NCBI GenBank assembly: GCA_024138015.1
Contig: JAMXBB010000012.1
Span: 24,836,464 to 24,900,463 of the forward strand
Origin: Lumnitzera littorea
Lineage: Eukaryota; Streptophyta; Magnoliopsida; Myrtales; Combretaceae
Direction: 5' to 3'
Length of the DNA: 64,000 nucleotides
Positions within the stretch are counted from its first letter, which is position 1; each line of letters begins with the position of its first letter. The notes beneath the pieces are model-generated. The model did no database searches, had not been told where the DNA came from, and saw only the letters and a program-made list of their open reading frames with translations. Positions 34,279-46,355 of this stretch are shown here, piece by piece. A program made the translations under genes and the position numbers.

Positions 34279-35187
34279 ATATGGTGTGCCTAGGAGCTTA
34301 GTTATCGCTAAAAGTTACCGTGGCAAATCTGATTGAAATGGGTCCTCTAAAATATGAAAGAAAATTAAAGCAGAATGGTTCATAAACGAACAAGAGTAGC
34401 TAACGTAAAGCTGCTCGGAGGATGTGACTCACCAACAAGCACAACACGACTTGACACCTCACTTGATATGATATACAAGTTGATGTTAAGGTCCACCCAT
34501 CACTAATCCTGAGCTACTTGGCAAGATCAAATAAGAGTGTATGAAAAATGGACTTGGAGAAGGTTGTCTCGTAAGAACAAAATATTCAGTATTAAAATGT
34601 AAGTATTTGCGACTTATAAGAGAAAAGGACTATTTATAATAAGTTCCTAGAGTAGCATTACAAATAAAGAAATTACAAGAAAGTATATACAAAAAATGGA
34701 TTCCTAATACATACGAAAAAGGGTAAAAAGGATAAAAGATAAAAAATGGAAAAGTAGTACAATGTCAAACGAAGTAGATAGGTTGCAGTGCAACATTGGT
34801 CCCATATGAATATTCTCCGAGCATAACAGGCGAGAGAGGTCAAAATGTTGCGGCAATAAAGGGGTCAAGATAAGAGAGATGGTGGCATGCCGAGAGAAAA
34901 CTATTCAGCTGTTTAAGTGAGTATCTCATCACTTGGTAAGAACTTCTCAGTAGTGGTTGGTTAGATTACTCGACATAGGGTTCTCAGCAAGGGAATGATT
35001 AGCATCATCATTACCGAGTGTACAGATCAACGTATGACAATTCGAGGAGCTCAAGGAGTTCAGCTACATTCCTTCGACGTAAACTTTCTCATCATCAATA
35101 GGTTGCCAAAAGAGAATTTGTCAGGTGAGGGATTAGAGTCCTCAAAGCCGTGCACAAGTAATGGGATCGTTGGTAGACGGTTCATTA
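34279..35187 (-). repeat. 5' LTR of element 4
   Basis: About 909 bp. It starts near GGTGTGCCTAGGAGC beside the primer site and ends GGTTCATTA before the target duplication ACTCC. It aligns along its length with 27,805-28,719. The plus-strand frame 34,995-35,252 is not a gene. Confidence 0.85.
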
Positions 35188-35204
35188 ACTCCCCAAACCA
35201 ATCA

Positions 35205-36150
35205 TGCATAGTTAAGCTAGAGGACTCGAAGGACTCATTTGAAGAATACTAGCTCAAAGCCCTATCCAAGACAAGAATTCCTACTCTAACCTCCATGTTT
35301 CACTATATTATTAACTTAAGTATCGAGCTCTCATGTGTGCCAACATGGTTCTCAAAGCTATTAAGCAAACGTGTCGACCTATTGAGCATACAGGCCAACC
35401 TGCAAAACAGCCATACCAGTCGCCAAGTTCTTTCCAAGACCCAAACAGTGTCTAAGTAGACTAACCTTAAACTTCTGTCCAAGCCAATATCTTAAGCCAA
35501 CCAGCATCCAACCCTAGTCTAAGCCAAATTGCAAGATACTTAACTTAAAGGGGATTTGGACACCTTTGATTGATCGAGCTCTAACTAGAATCAAATTAGG
35601 TTGGCTCTAACTGCAGACTCTTTTTCTTTACCTTTATCCAAATTGTATCATACTCTAAACTGCCAACCACCATACATACGTGTCTTCTGGCACAACATTC
35701 CAAAAGGATTATTTACTTTTCCATACAAAATATTCTTTGTCTCTTTTATCTTTTTTAGTATTATTCATGTATTCCAATTGTAAATTATCCTTTTTGTCTT
35801 GTCCTTATTTGCCTTTAACCTCAGTAGGGCTAGCATATGAACCCCATTTATTTGTACGCAAACATCAATCTTACACATTATTAGATTATTACAAGTTTTC
35901 TTTTGTAAGTAACCGTAGTGTTCTCATTTATCCTTTTAACTCTTATCTATTTCCTTTAATAAGGAGTAGTGGTGAGTAACCCTCTAGTTCGGATCGATGA
36001 GTCATATCTAGCGAATTATAGGCCGAATAAGATGTTTGGTGTATCATATCTAGTCGATAGCTACATAGATTTTGCTAATCTTCTTTTGTTTTCTTTCGAC
36101 TCTCTATGTTGTGGTACTTCTCCGTATGTTCGAATCCTAAAGATGCATCA
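35205..36150 (+). repeat. Solo LTR, family B
   Basis: About 946 bp, TGCATAGTTAAGC…AGATGCATCA. Its 3' half aligns with 62,479-63,350 ('TTTTTGTCTT' region, 'GGTGTATCATATC', '…GCATCA' end). No primer site or coding region follows. A clear target duplication was not found. The frames 35,601-36,220 lie in it and are not genes. Confidence 0.6.
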
Positions 36151-38903
36151 AGTTTTCTTTTACTTTTCAAAAGATTTGGAGTTGCCACTCGATAGAGGTC
36201 AAGAAAAAGGGTTAGGTTAAAACAAATTGGGAGGATTGATTCTAACTTAACCATTAATCTACAAGAAAAATCGATTTAGAAAATGATTTATAAGAACTAG
36301 AGATATTAGATTTGAGAGTTAACCTATTAAACCCAAAATGAGTATCACCTAAATCTCTAAATTCAAATTTATCTTTCAAAATACCCTTTCAATAGAAAAT
36401 GAATTCCTTTTTATTATTTTTCATTTTTTATTTTATATTTTTTGTTCACGAGTCAAGGAAAGAAGGATTTTCCATTTACAAATAATAAATTTATTTATTT
36501 ACAAAACAAGGGGAAAAAATGAAATTTTTCGTATTTTAAGTTATCCTATAGTTTCCTATAGGTTCATACATATTCATTATTTGCAATCAAAGTTTCACAG
36601 TTTGTTTTTACAAAACTTTAGTGAATTGATTTGTTTTAAGTTTGGAAATCAATCAAAGTTACATTTTTATTCATTTAATTTTTATTTAAGGAAACTACCT
36701 AAAGAGGGTTTTAATTTTGACTGTTTTATTTTTTTGGAAAATTAAAAAAGAAGCCCTAATTTTGAAAAGGGTTTATTATTTTTTTTAAAGCATGTTCTAT
36801 AAGTGATAACAACCCTTTTCAAATTTTTTTTTTTTTTAAGGATTTTCATTATTATTTTTTATTAGAAATACTTTTATTATATATTGTAATTGAAAATGAA
36901 ACATTACAACATGAAATCAAGAAAATGAAAATTTAAATAAAAAGAAAAAATTTTTAAATATATTTATTTTCTCTTTTCTTTTTCTTTTCAGCCCTTATAT
37001 GTATGTATGCATGTATGTATATATGACAAGTAAATAAAAAAGGAAGAAAGAAGACTTAGTTGGTTATCTGGTTTAGAGAGTGGGTAAGAGTCAAGTTCAG
37101 GTCGAATTCAGACAGATATTCGAGTCTCTAATCGAGTCTTCTACCAACTCTAATAGCAGCGACAACATGGCTTCGTATGACGATTTATAAGGGTCTTTTC
37201 AAGTGAGAAATTTGTATTTCATGTAAAAGTCATTGTTGAAACTTAGTTTAGTGTGGTTGCCATCGTTTAAGGTGGTGAATTTGGTGGTCTTACAAGTTGA
37301 TCAGTCAATTGATGGTTGTAGGTGACATGTGTGGTGATCATTGAAGTTTAAAGGAAGGTTGGGTTAGGAGTTTTTGGATTTGTTAAGTTTAGTGGTGGTG
37401 ATAGTTTTAAGTGGGGTTAGTTGGAAGTGGTTGTTTCGAAGGTAGTCAATGGAAGTTGAAACCCTAAATGGTGGTTAAATGCATTTTAGGTGACAGTAGA
37501 TGCTAGGATAGATGTCGTTTGAATGCTAAGAGCTTAAAGAAGCTAGTCGTGGTGGTGATTTAGCTTAAAAACTACTATACTCTAAGGAAATCTAGAGATA
37601 GAAACTTCTTAGAGAGAGAGAGAGAGCTTAAGATTAAATGAAAGAGCAGATTAAAGAATGCGAAAGTGAGAACCGATGATTGAAATGATGAGCTGAAGGG
37701 CTATTAATACTATTTTGAGTTTGAACAAACTTGGTAAGAAGCTTTAATGGCCGAAACAACCATGAATACAAACTTCGAATTTTGTGCTTTTCCTTGATTG
37801 TCATGCTTGATTTGATTCATAGTGAGGATGAATTTGGCTATATTTTTGGGTTTAATGTGAAGAAGGCCTTATGTGGAATAAGAATTGGCCAAGGATTTAC
37901 GTGTGGTCATGTAGAAAACGTATGGAAAATCATAGAGAAGTAAGGTGGGCGAGTATGTAAGAAAAGAAAAATCCGAGCATTAAAGTTTTTCTTGATTTTT
38001 GAACCCCATTTTGACCCTTCAATATTTAAATTTAGATGAGATAAGGGGTTCAATCCAAAGTATTCTAAGTCTACTTTGCAATTTCACCATCAATTTGGTG
38101 AAGTTGCGAAGAAAAAAGATCAAAATTGGTTGAGAAGTGTGCACCATAAGCATATTTCACATCAGAAAGAGAGGGAAAGAGTAGAAAATGATGGAAAAGA
38201 TAATGTGTCATCTACATAGACCAGTATAAATTTGCCATGTGTCTTAGTAAGACACATAGTCTAATAAATGCCTATTACATATTCTGGTGGGGGATACAAA
38301 AATAAATGGTACATATGTGTCTAGTGGAATTTAAACTCTCCACCTTTCCTCATGTGTATGTATCTCTTTCCATATGGGTTATTGGCCTATGCCCTATCAT
38401 TTCATGCAAACAAATTATATATAAGGGCTAAAAATGGTCTGGGCCAAATTTGAATTACTTATTCTAAGCTCAATTCAATCTAAAGTACCCAACCCTTATT
38501 ATTATTCTAGTATTTTATTATAATATCCTATGAGTCTTATTTTTCTCATTTTTCTTAAAATTTCTAACTTTGGTAATTTCTTTTTAGATTTCAATTTTTT
38601 TATTTTTCCATTTTTTCTAATTTTTTTTCCAAATTTTTTATTTTTATTTTTAAAATTTTCTTATTTTTTCAATATTTTATCTTCTTGAGTTTTGTATTTT
38701 TTTTTTGTAATTTTTGACTATTTTTTTCAAATTTTTTGTATTTTGCTTGAATTTTCTAATTTCTTGTCTTTTTTGAAATTTCAACATTTTTTGTATTTCT
38801 CTAATTTTTCTTTTTTTTTTCTTGTGTTTTTCAATTAAGAGCCCTTTTATTATCCTAAAAAGGAATTCTAAAACTTATAAGAAGGCATCATAAGGTGTTT
38901 ACA
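36151..38903 (-). repeat. Tat LTR 3, main piece
   Basis: Starts with 'GATTTGGAGTTGCCACTCGA', matching 'AGGAGTTGCCACCC' at 11,010 in the element-1 LTR, and ends at 38,903 where the minus strand reads TGTAAACACC. It has the same G/T-rich middle (37,260-37,500), an AG microsatellite (37,612-37,627) and the T-rich end (38,510-38,840). Its first part is at 27,691-27,804. The frame 37,731-37,943 is not supported. Confidence 0.65.
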
Positions 38904-39331
38904 ACACATACTCCAATTAGAGACAAACTTAAGCTCCTAATCTTTAGGTGTAAAAGAAGAATGCTTGCAAAACAAGCTCTTGAATGAGGTAGGTAACTTG
39001 CCTTTCTTCTTGTTAACTTCCCTCCTGTCTTCTTTTTACATGCTAGTTGATTCGAAAGATCAATTCCTTATGTCTCTTCATTTAATACATTTACTTCAAG
39101 TTCTATACTAACTAATAAGGACTTTTTTTTTTTTTTTTTTTTTTTTGCAGAGGTTCAAATTCCTTCAATTGCAATTTTACAATAGAGTTAGCAACGAGCT
39201 TGCTTGGCTAAGTGTTCCAAGGTTTAACTATCGTGATGTACTTTCTAAGTAAGATAAGGAAGGACCTTCTTCTTAGAGGGAGCAAGGCACGTTTCTCCCT
39301 TAAACAGTAGTGGCAGCTACTTTACAAGCTA
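38904..39331. other. Unassigned stretch with 26-base poly-T
   Basis: No gene. A run of about 26 T lies at 39,124-39,149. The neighbouring sequence resembles the charged-region style of 26,470-27,460 but is not assigned. Confidence 0.3.
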
Positions 39332-40255
39332 TGATATACCTAGGAACTCAATTATCGCTAGGACTTACTGCAAGAGGTGAGAAATCAATGGGTCTTTCAA
39401 AATTTCAAAGAAAATAGAGTAAGTAGGTTGACGAATGGAATATAGTAGCTAATGTGAAGCTGCTCGGAGGATATGACCTACTAATGAACATAATACGACT
39501 TGACACTTCACTCGATATGATACATAAGTTAATATCAAGGTCCACTTACCATTAATCTTGAGCTATTTGGCAAGATTAGATAATAGTTTATGAAAAAGGA
39601 CTTAGAGAGGGTTGTCTCGCAATAACAAGTATATTCAATGTCTATAAGGAATGTAAGATAATCCAATTATAAAGAGAAGGGACCATTTATAGTAAGTCCC
39701 TAATACAACATTATAATTAAAGAAAATTACAAAAAGACATATATAGAAAGGGATACCTAGTACATATGAAAACGGGTAAATAGGATAAATGGTAAAATAG
39801 GGAAAAAGTACAATGTTAAGTGAAAAGGATAGGTGACAGTTCGTCAATGGTCCTTTATTAAGGAATCTTTAGGTGCAATAGCTAAGTGAGATCAAGATGC
39901 ATCAACATTAGGGACTACCGAGATGAGAAAAGGGTGTAGTAAGTGCTAGTAGGAGGCTAGAAAAGAAATACTCAACTAAAAGGAGTCTATGTCCCATCAC
40001 TTGACAAGAAGCTTTCGGTAATACGAGGTCCGATCATTTGGCATAGAGCCTTTAGCAAGATAATAGTCGACCTCAGCACAAGAAAGAGACCAGAGCAGGA
40101 TGTAACCATCCAAGGCTCCTAAGGTATTCAACCACCTTTTTTCTGTATATAGTTTCTCGTCATTAACAGGTTAATGAGAGAGAATATTTCAGGTGAAGGA
40201 TTGGAGGCTTCTGAGGCATGCACTAGTAAGTGGGTTAGAAGTCGGTAAACCATCA
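39332..40255 (-). repeat. Solo LTR of the element-4 family
   Basis: 924 bp, TGATATACCTAGGAAC…AACCATCA, aligning with the LTRs of element 4 ('GGTTGTCTCGCAA', 'ATTTATAGTAAGTCC', 'CAAGATTAGATAA'). The flanks AGCTA and AGTTG differ by two transitions, compatible with an old target duplication. No element interior is attached. The frame 39,635-39,847 lies inside it. Confidence 0.75.
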
Positions 40256-40358
40256 AGTTGTTAGGAAGGCAGTAGTATCAACCTTCTTCAAACCCATATT
40301 TGCATAGAAGATAAATAAGTTAGACAAAGACTAAGAATGAAATTAATGTGAGGCCCTA

Positions 40359-41660
40359 TGATAACACTTGATTAGCATACATATTTGAGAATAATTTTTT
40401 GCAATTTTGTATATTAATTTAGTTAGATCTATAGCAATTTGGAGCTTACTTTGTTTAATTTTCATTTTGAGGGATTTGGAAGTGTTTGATGAATTTTTAA
40501 GAATTTTTATCAAGTTTTGGAGTTCATTCGATGAAAAGCAATAATCGAAGAATTAGAATGAAAGAATTTCAAGGATTAAAGTCTATAGTAAACTACGAGT
40601 GAAGACTATAACTGTGATCCTTGGCCATGGACCCTTTGTAATTAATTTCCATTGAAACTTGACAATTTTAGATAAAGTGCAAGACTATACCCTAACTCTA
40701 TGATCATGATCCTAGGGTGTAGTAATTTTATAATTTACGAATCTTCTATTTTTGTCAAATTTTCTTCGTAAATCTAAGTCCAATTCTTATAAATAAGTGT
40801 ACAAACTTAGGCTTACAGGGAGAGCCTCCTTTAGAGGAGTCATAGGATAAAATTATATCAGGAGTTTTTCATCTCTCATTTTTCTTTTGTTTTATTATGT
40901 TTTCCTTTTAATTATTCTTGGTAAATTGTTAATAAACCCGAGTTTTTGTTGCAACATTTTCTTTTATTCAATCAACGATAGTGCCTTTGTGATTTAATTG
41001 AATCATATCTATTGTTAATGAAACAGTATTTACCTAAGTTATTAATTCGATGTTTAAGTTCACTATAAAGTTTCTAAGATCCTATAGTGAGTAGACTTAT
41101 CTAATTAGAAGGAATTGAGTAGAGTAAGCAATTAAGTATTTGATTTCTCTAGATTAGGGCAACCTAATAGCAAAATCTAAGATCTTAATGCAATCTTGAG
41201 ATATTTTATTGTAGAAGTAATTCGGATAGAGTAATCTTGAGGTTAGGAATTGACTATGGATGCGAGTTTGGTTAATTCATATTAGGCATCTCTATGGTCT
41301 AGTGAGTAATTAAGATTGAAAGTTGTATATAATTAGGTAGTAAATAACAATGGGTTACTAAGGATTATGTGTTTCTTTAAGTTAATGAATCTTTTTTCTT
41401 TTTATTTAGCCTTGTTTATTTTAATTGTTCTTGTTTATTATTCTTATCTCATTGTCCCTTATTTATTTTCACTTATTAATTGGAATTAGTATAAATTGTT
41501 AAGTTAGATAATTGGTAAATTAAAGCAATTTGCTAGTAACTTAAGGTTTCCTCACATTTATGGTTCTTTATAAGATTGACACTTAGACTTACATCCGTTT
41601 ATTATACTATAACTTAACTAGGTGCATTTCCTTACCGTGATCACATTGTGTCGATCATCA
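40359..41660 (+). repeat. Athila-like LTR, probably solo
   Basis: About 1.3 kb, starting TGATAACACTTGATTAGCAT and ending near ATCGATCATCA, with 'AACTAGGTGCATTTCC' close to the end. This wording resembles Athila-group LTRs as I recall them. No Athila primer site follows at 41,661, so it is probably a solo LTR. The flanks CCCTA and ACCTT do not match well. Confidence 0.5.
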
Positions 41661-42700
41661 ACCTTAAGGGACCTCTTTCCCCCAAGATTAGTAGAGAACA
41701 GCTCCTCTGTGGCTAGTCCACCTCAATACTATAAAAGATGGGGGTATACCTTCCTTTACCTTCTCCTCTTCAAAAATCTTTATAATACCAAGAAGTTTAT
41801 ATACTTTCTTCTTAGTATCATATAGGGTTCATCAATTTTACACCTCTCCTTCAAGACATTTAGCCACCAAGGCATCATTGGGTTAAAGTTTAGTGGAGAC
41901 AGTCTTGATTGCATTGACCCAGCCTATCTAGAAGTCCAAGTGCATATCTGACCTGTCTACCATAAATTTGTACTTCCAATCATGTACCATTGGGATGAGC
42001 ATATTAAATAGCTTTCCATTAGGTTGGTTTCCCAATAATATTGGTCTTTTGCTAACTTAGTGGGCTTTATGCTAAAAAGATATCTCAAAAGTTGTAGGAT
42101 CACCCTAAATTTCAACTTATTTAGACTTATTCGAATGTGACCAGTATGCGATACGCACTAAGGATAAAGTTGACTTAAATTCATCTTGTGATAGCAAAAG
42201 AAAGCTTTGTAGAAGTCTGAGAAGGGAAGTTATAACCCAAAGTCAAAATGCTATCAGAACTAATTCCTTCCCATCGGAGCAACCCAATCATTTCTCCTTG
42301 TTTTTTTTCCACATGCTAACCATTCAGAAGTGGGTTGTAATATAAGCTTGTGGTCAACAATCTCTAAGTCCATTAGTTATGTCATAACCCCATTCAATGT
42401 ATGACAAGAATTTGGTGTACAAGGGGCATGATTGGCTCCTTATTCTCCCCATCATCCTAATAGACATTCACACCTTTCATCAATCGCTCAAAAGCTTTAC
42501 TTGCATTTCTATGTCGAACCTTAAGATTACTATGGTGGACTAGTCACCATTGCCTATTTGGGGTAGGGGGAAGTGACCCTCTAAGCATGTTGTGCTTTCT
42601 TCACTTAATTGGTAAGAGTATGGGAAGAAGTTGATGATATCAGTTGTTCCATACCTTGAGTAAGGGTAGATTTGAAATTTTCATTTGAAGTTTGAAGCTT
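41661..42700 (-). pseudogene. Degenerate gypsy-type transposon ORF
   Basis: Broken minus-strand frames give pieces such as FSDFYKAFFCYHKMNLSQLY, LLRYLFSIKPTKLAKDQYYW and DWKYKFMVDRSD. The layout resembles the 'putative gypsy type transposon' domain found in plant genomes: a QL pair, a hydrophobic core, then a W-K-x-K-F motif. Function is unknown. Frameshifts and stops throughout. Confidence 0.35.
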
Positions 42701-43850
42701 CGATGAGAAAAACAACCACAAATGAATTTGAAGACATGAACTTTTAAAAAGCACAAAAGTGATTTCGTAGTTAAGGTTCAGAATATTTATAGTTCTACAT
42801 AAGAATCAAACAAATGGTTAACAAAAAAAGTAATTAACATAACATGCTGTAACCTAATCTTGCCATGTGCCTTATAAAAGGAGTGAACAATTTAGATTCA
42901 CTGAGCAAAACTATCATACATAAGTGCAATCGATAGCTTACCCTCACTTGTCTTAGGAATTAAATGCGTTAAAATTTACGTACGTAAGACATATCAAATC
43001 GAAGCTTATTGGATAAGTTAAAACATCCTTGACTTTGTATCAAGATCAAGCTCTTTCTCTAGGCTAGATCCATTACCTTAGTCTAGGGGATAAAGCCTAA
43101 CGTAGTTGCAAAGACATTATACAATTTCACTTACATATGATTATTAATCATAAGTATGCTCCAACTTGGACTATTTGCTTACTTAGTCACTCTACTCTAG
43201 ACATTTGAACTAAAGCATGAAAGTTCTAAACGATGAGAATAAGGTTGGTGCCATAACTAAATAGCTTATCCTTTAGCTGTAGCTTATCCATAATGTACAA
43301 TAGCTTGACTTAGGATCTTAGAAACCTTGTTGAAGCTTACTCTTCTCCCTAACCTGTTACCAATAAGAGTGGTAGACTAGTGTTAATGAGTTATTTTAAA
43401 GCTGGGCTTCCAAGCCTAAGTTTACCTTAGAGCATGGTTGAGCTTCTTAGAACTAAGGGGCAACTTGATTAAAATAAGCATTGTCAAACTCCATAAAGCT
43501 TGAGTCTCCAGGCTTAGGGTAGTTAAGCCTAGCCCATGAATTTGAATGAAGATAGGCAAGAACAGCTTAACTAAGTAAGAAAAGTCAATAACCTGTTACC
43601 CTTTCCATAAAATCCACCATATAAGAGAGGATCTCAAGTAATTATCACTTGCCTAAAATAGTTCACTCAACCCCCTATAAATACTGCATCAAGCTTATTT
43701 GGTGAAGGATAGACACTTTCTTATCTTAAATACGTACACATACTTTCTCTTCCTACATATATGCTCTTTTGATTCTCTTGCTAACTTAAGCCTTTGAGTT
43801 GTTATATTGGAATTGACTTGGCACCCCTACAATTGTCATGATAGTCATTA
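42701..43850 (+). other. LTR-like region with a TATA box
   Basis: No gene. At about 43,674-43,684 'CCCCTATAAATACTGCATC' is a good TATA context in the plus direction, followed by a pyrimidine-rich stretch as in an LTR R/U5 region. No LTR borders could be fixed. Confidence 0.3.
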
Positions 43851-45285
43851 TGAAAATTAATAGCTATTATATATTTAATGTATTATTAATATTAATCATA
43901 TAGTTATAGGTAATTAAATATAATCATGTACTTATGATTATAATATTATAGTTATTCATCTGTACACAAGAGTATTGAGTTATATTATCAATCACTAAAC
44001 CCTTATTCTTTAAAATTATTCAACTAAACAAAATAATAGTAACTATTCCATTCTAATTCACTAAACAAAGAAATAAGCACTAGGATGTTATCATAAGTTA
44101 CAACTTCATTTAATTCTTATGTAATAACATTTTCATTTAGCTAAGTAAACTGAAATTATCAAACTAACACCGTGTTCACTTGAGGGGAATGGAATACCTA
44201 TTCTCCCCCATTCCTTATAGGGTAGTAATTACAGCATTCAGTTTGCTTTTGGCAAACCGAAATATCGTTTAGCAAAAACCCTTTTATAATTCAACACCAA
44301 ATACCTATTATCAATTGAAATCTCTAGATCCTAATTCGATAGCGTTTCTTCCTTTTTTCTTTCCAACGCTGCCCTCCAAATCTTCTCAAAAAGACACCAA
44401 ATACTCCTTGACAACAAAACACATGTGACGTTCCTCTTGAAATTTGACCCCCTATCTGTATCTTCTACAGCATAAAAGACCTAGATAGTACGACCTCTCT
44501 CCCACTCCATTGCTGTATTGGTCTTTTTATAAGAGTTAGACCCTTTTGCACATCCCTTTGTTGCGATCCCGTAAAGGAAGGGAAGGTTTTCAATGGAAAG
44601 ATTGAAGGTATGATGATGTCTTTGATTATTTTGTTTATGTGTTTAACAAAGTTCATCTACTTGCTTAACTTAGAGTTTTTTGTTTGACCTTCAAATGAAA
44701 GCAAAATGACCGAGGAGGGGAAGATAATCATTTTTTGCAATTTGTAGGAAAGAAGAAGGTGAAGGATTCGAAATACATATCTTAAGAGATGCTTGATCAA
44801 GCTACTCCTCACATTGTGTGATGTTAATTCTTCCTGAAATTGGGATTAAGGTTTTGATTGGTAGGAAGTTGAGATTTAGGGTTTAGGGATTGACGCCTTG
44901 TTATGGAGAGGGAGTTGCTATAATTCTTTTAATTTGGATTAGGTTTTCTTAATTATTTTATTATTCTTTAAGTAGGGATATTTTGGTATTTTCCAACTAA
45001 ACTTTATGAAGTGAATAGCATAACTTTAGTTCACTTATGTCCAACTAAACACCATAATGAAAATGCACGACTCATTATACTTTCCTTCCATTTGTCCGTA
45101 ATCACAATTCCAATCTCTTTTTATTCAATTCAACAAACTAAATGCATTCATACATCTTTTTCCTCAATGATACAATTAGTTGCCATATGGAATAATATAT
45201 ATTTAAATTCATTTTGCAAAACATATGAGTAACCATCTGTATCATCACATATTAATTAGAAAACCCTAGTAAAAAAGAAAACCTG
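43851..45285. other. AT-rich intergenic stretch
   Basis: No gene. 'ACCGTGTTCACTTGAGGGGA' at about 44,170 and 'GTCCAACTAAACACCATA' near 45,040, in opposite orientation, faintly resemble ends of a small DNA transposon, but I cannot confirm terminal repeats. Frames at 44,465 and 45,011 are unsupported. Confidence 0.3.
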
Positions 45286-45475
45286 AGGCAATGCTTGCAG
45301 ACACGCGGTCGATGCCGCCAAGCCGCAAAGGATGGTCCCGGTGCAATAGTTAAGAGGTCTACGGTCTGCCAGACCCTAATTGCCGAGCCAACTGTTAAAG
45401 CGAGCCCCATCCGGTATAATGCCTTACACGTTAAGTTGCGAGAATAACGAGGCTGGGTGGACCCGAGGCATTGTT
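45286..45475. other. GC-rich block of unknown nature
   Basis: About 190 bp with clearly higher GC than its surroundings, between AT-rich DNA and the 5' UTR of the RING gene. It can form local stems: GGATGG (45,330-45,335) with CCATCC (45,407-45,412), and inside that loop GGTCT (45,356-45,360) with AGACC (45,371-45,375). It has no open frame of note. It could be a SINE-like or structured RNA sequence, or a promoter element. I do not recognise it. Confidence 0.4.
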
Positions 45476-45674
45476 TCCTTTCACTCGGGAGGGGAAGAAT
45501 CTGGTTCTACCAAACATCACGCCCCTAGTTTCTGATTGTTTTTACCAAAAATACGAACCTTCTTCTCCTTTTCTTTGTAAGCCCCGAAACTTTGGTCATT
45601 TTCTCTGTCTGAGTTTTGTTATTTTCGGTCATCGCTGTGCTGTCTCCTTCTTTCTTCTCGCGGTCAATCCAAAG

Positions 45675-46330
45675 GTAAATCGTTTAGTTGAATTTATTGG
45701 TTTCAATCAGCTCTTGTTTACTTTTTGTAATTTATATTTGTTTTCGTGTGTTTGATTCTGATGAGATTTGGATAGAGATTTCGTCTTTACACGATATGGG
45801 TTTTAAAGATTTCAACTTTTCGCTACGTGGGTTTTAGGGTCTGATGTCTTTCAATGGTGAAATTGAATTCAAAAGTCAAAGAAAAAGAAAAAAAGAGAAA
45901 AAAAAGATAGTAGTTTTAGGAAATAATTGCGATTAAGGACGTATTTCTTGTTGTTACTATTCATTAACGTTTCTATGTGGATCTAGGACATTGTTTCTTT
46001 GGAGACTGTTCTTAATTGGATCTGTTTTGCCATCTAAATGGGTAATCGTCTGTTTAATTTGCGAATTATTGTTGCAAGCTTATGGAATTGATTAAACATC
46101 TTGGGTGAATTATTTCATAAACTTGTCCAGTTGCAATAGATCCTGCTACACGCGTCTAGTCTTGTTTAATTTCTCCTTTTGTTTACGTAATTTTGATTCG
46201 GAATTGATGGTGTTCGATTCATTTTATCACATCATGCCATAGATTTTGTCGTTTTTACTGCTTTGATTTGCTCTTGCTTGTCGATATGGGAACATGGCTT
46301 GTTTGACTAAGTTGCGGTGTGTCCTTTCAG
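45675..46330 (+). other. Intron in the 5' UTR of the RING gene
   Basis: The donor AAAG|GTAAAT at 45,674/45,675 and acceptor TTTCAG|GTTG at 46,330/46,331 bound a 656-bp AT-rich interval. The first exon (from somewhere near 45,480 to 45,674) is non-coding and pyrimidine-rich. The coding exon starts 25 bases after the acceptor. 5' UTR introns are common in plant genes of this type and often enhance expression. The call is by eye, without transcript data. Confidence 0.65.
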
Positions 46331-46355
46331 GTTGTTTTCGAGCTAAGTGCCTAGC

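Larger units (their letters stand above)
27805..35187 (-). mobile_element. Complete but decayed Ty3/gypsy element (element 4)
   Basis: Two LTRs of about 910 bp enclose, on the minus strand, gag, protease, RT, RNase H and integrase in gypsy order. The primer site is of tRNA-iMet type. The element is flanked by ACTCC on both sides (27,800-27,804 and 35,188-35,192), a perfect 5-bp target duplication if the termini are TAATGTGCC and GGTTCATTA. It inserted into a Tat LTR and was later hit by a solo LTR of its own family (30,238-31,090). All reading frames are broken. No chromodomain was seen after integrase. Confidence 0.85.

Noticed and set aside
36125..36140. tRNA-like GTTCGAATCC motif
   Set aside because: It is a lone T-arm-like string inside an LTR with no acceptor or anticodon stems.
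44168..45140. Possible DNA transposon with ends ACCGTGTTCACTTG and CCAACTAAACACC
   Set aside because: The putative ends match too loosely and no target duplication was found.
45471..45755. 94-residue frame upstream of the RING gene
   Set aside because: It crosses the clear 5' splice site at 45,674/45,675 and has no domain; better explained as 5' UTR plus intron.
46347..46355. Three extra N-terminal codons for the RING protein
   Set aside because: They begin with GTG; the first ATG is at 46,356 in a good context.
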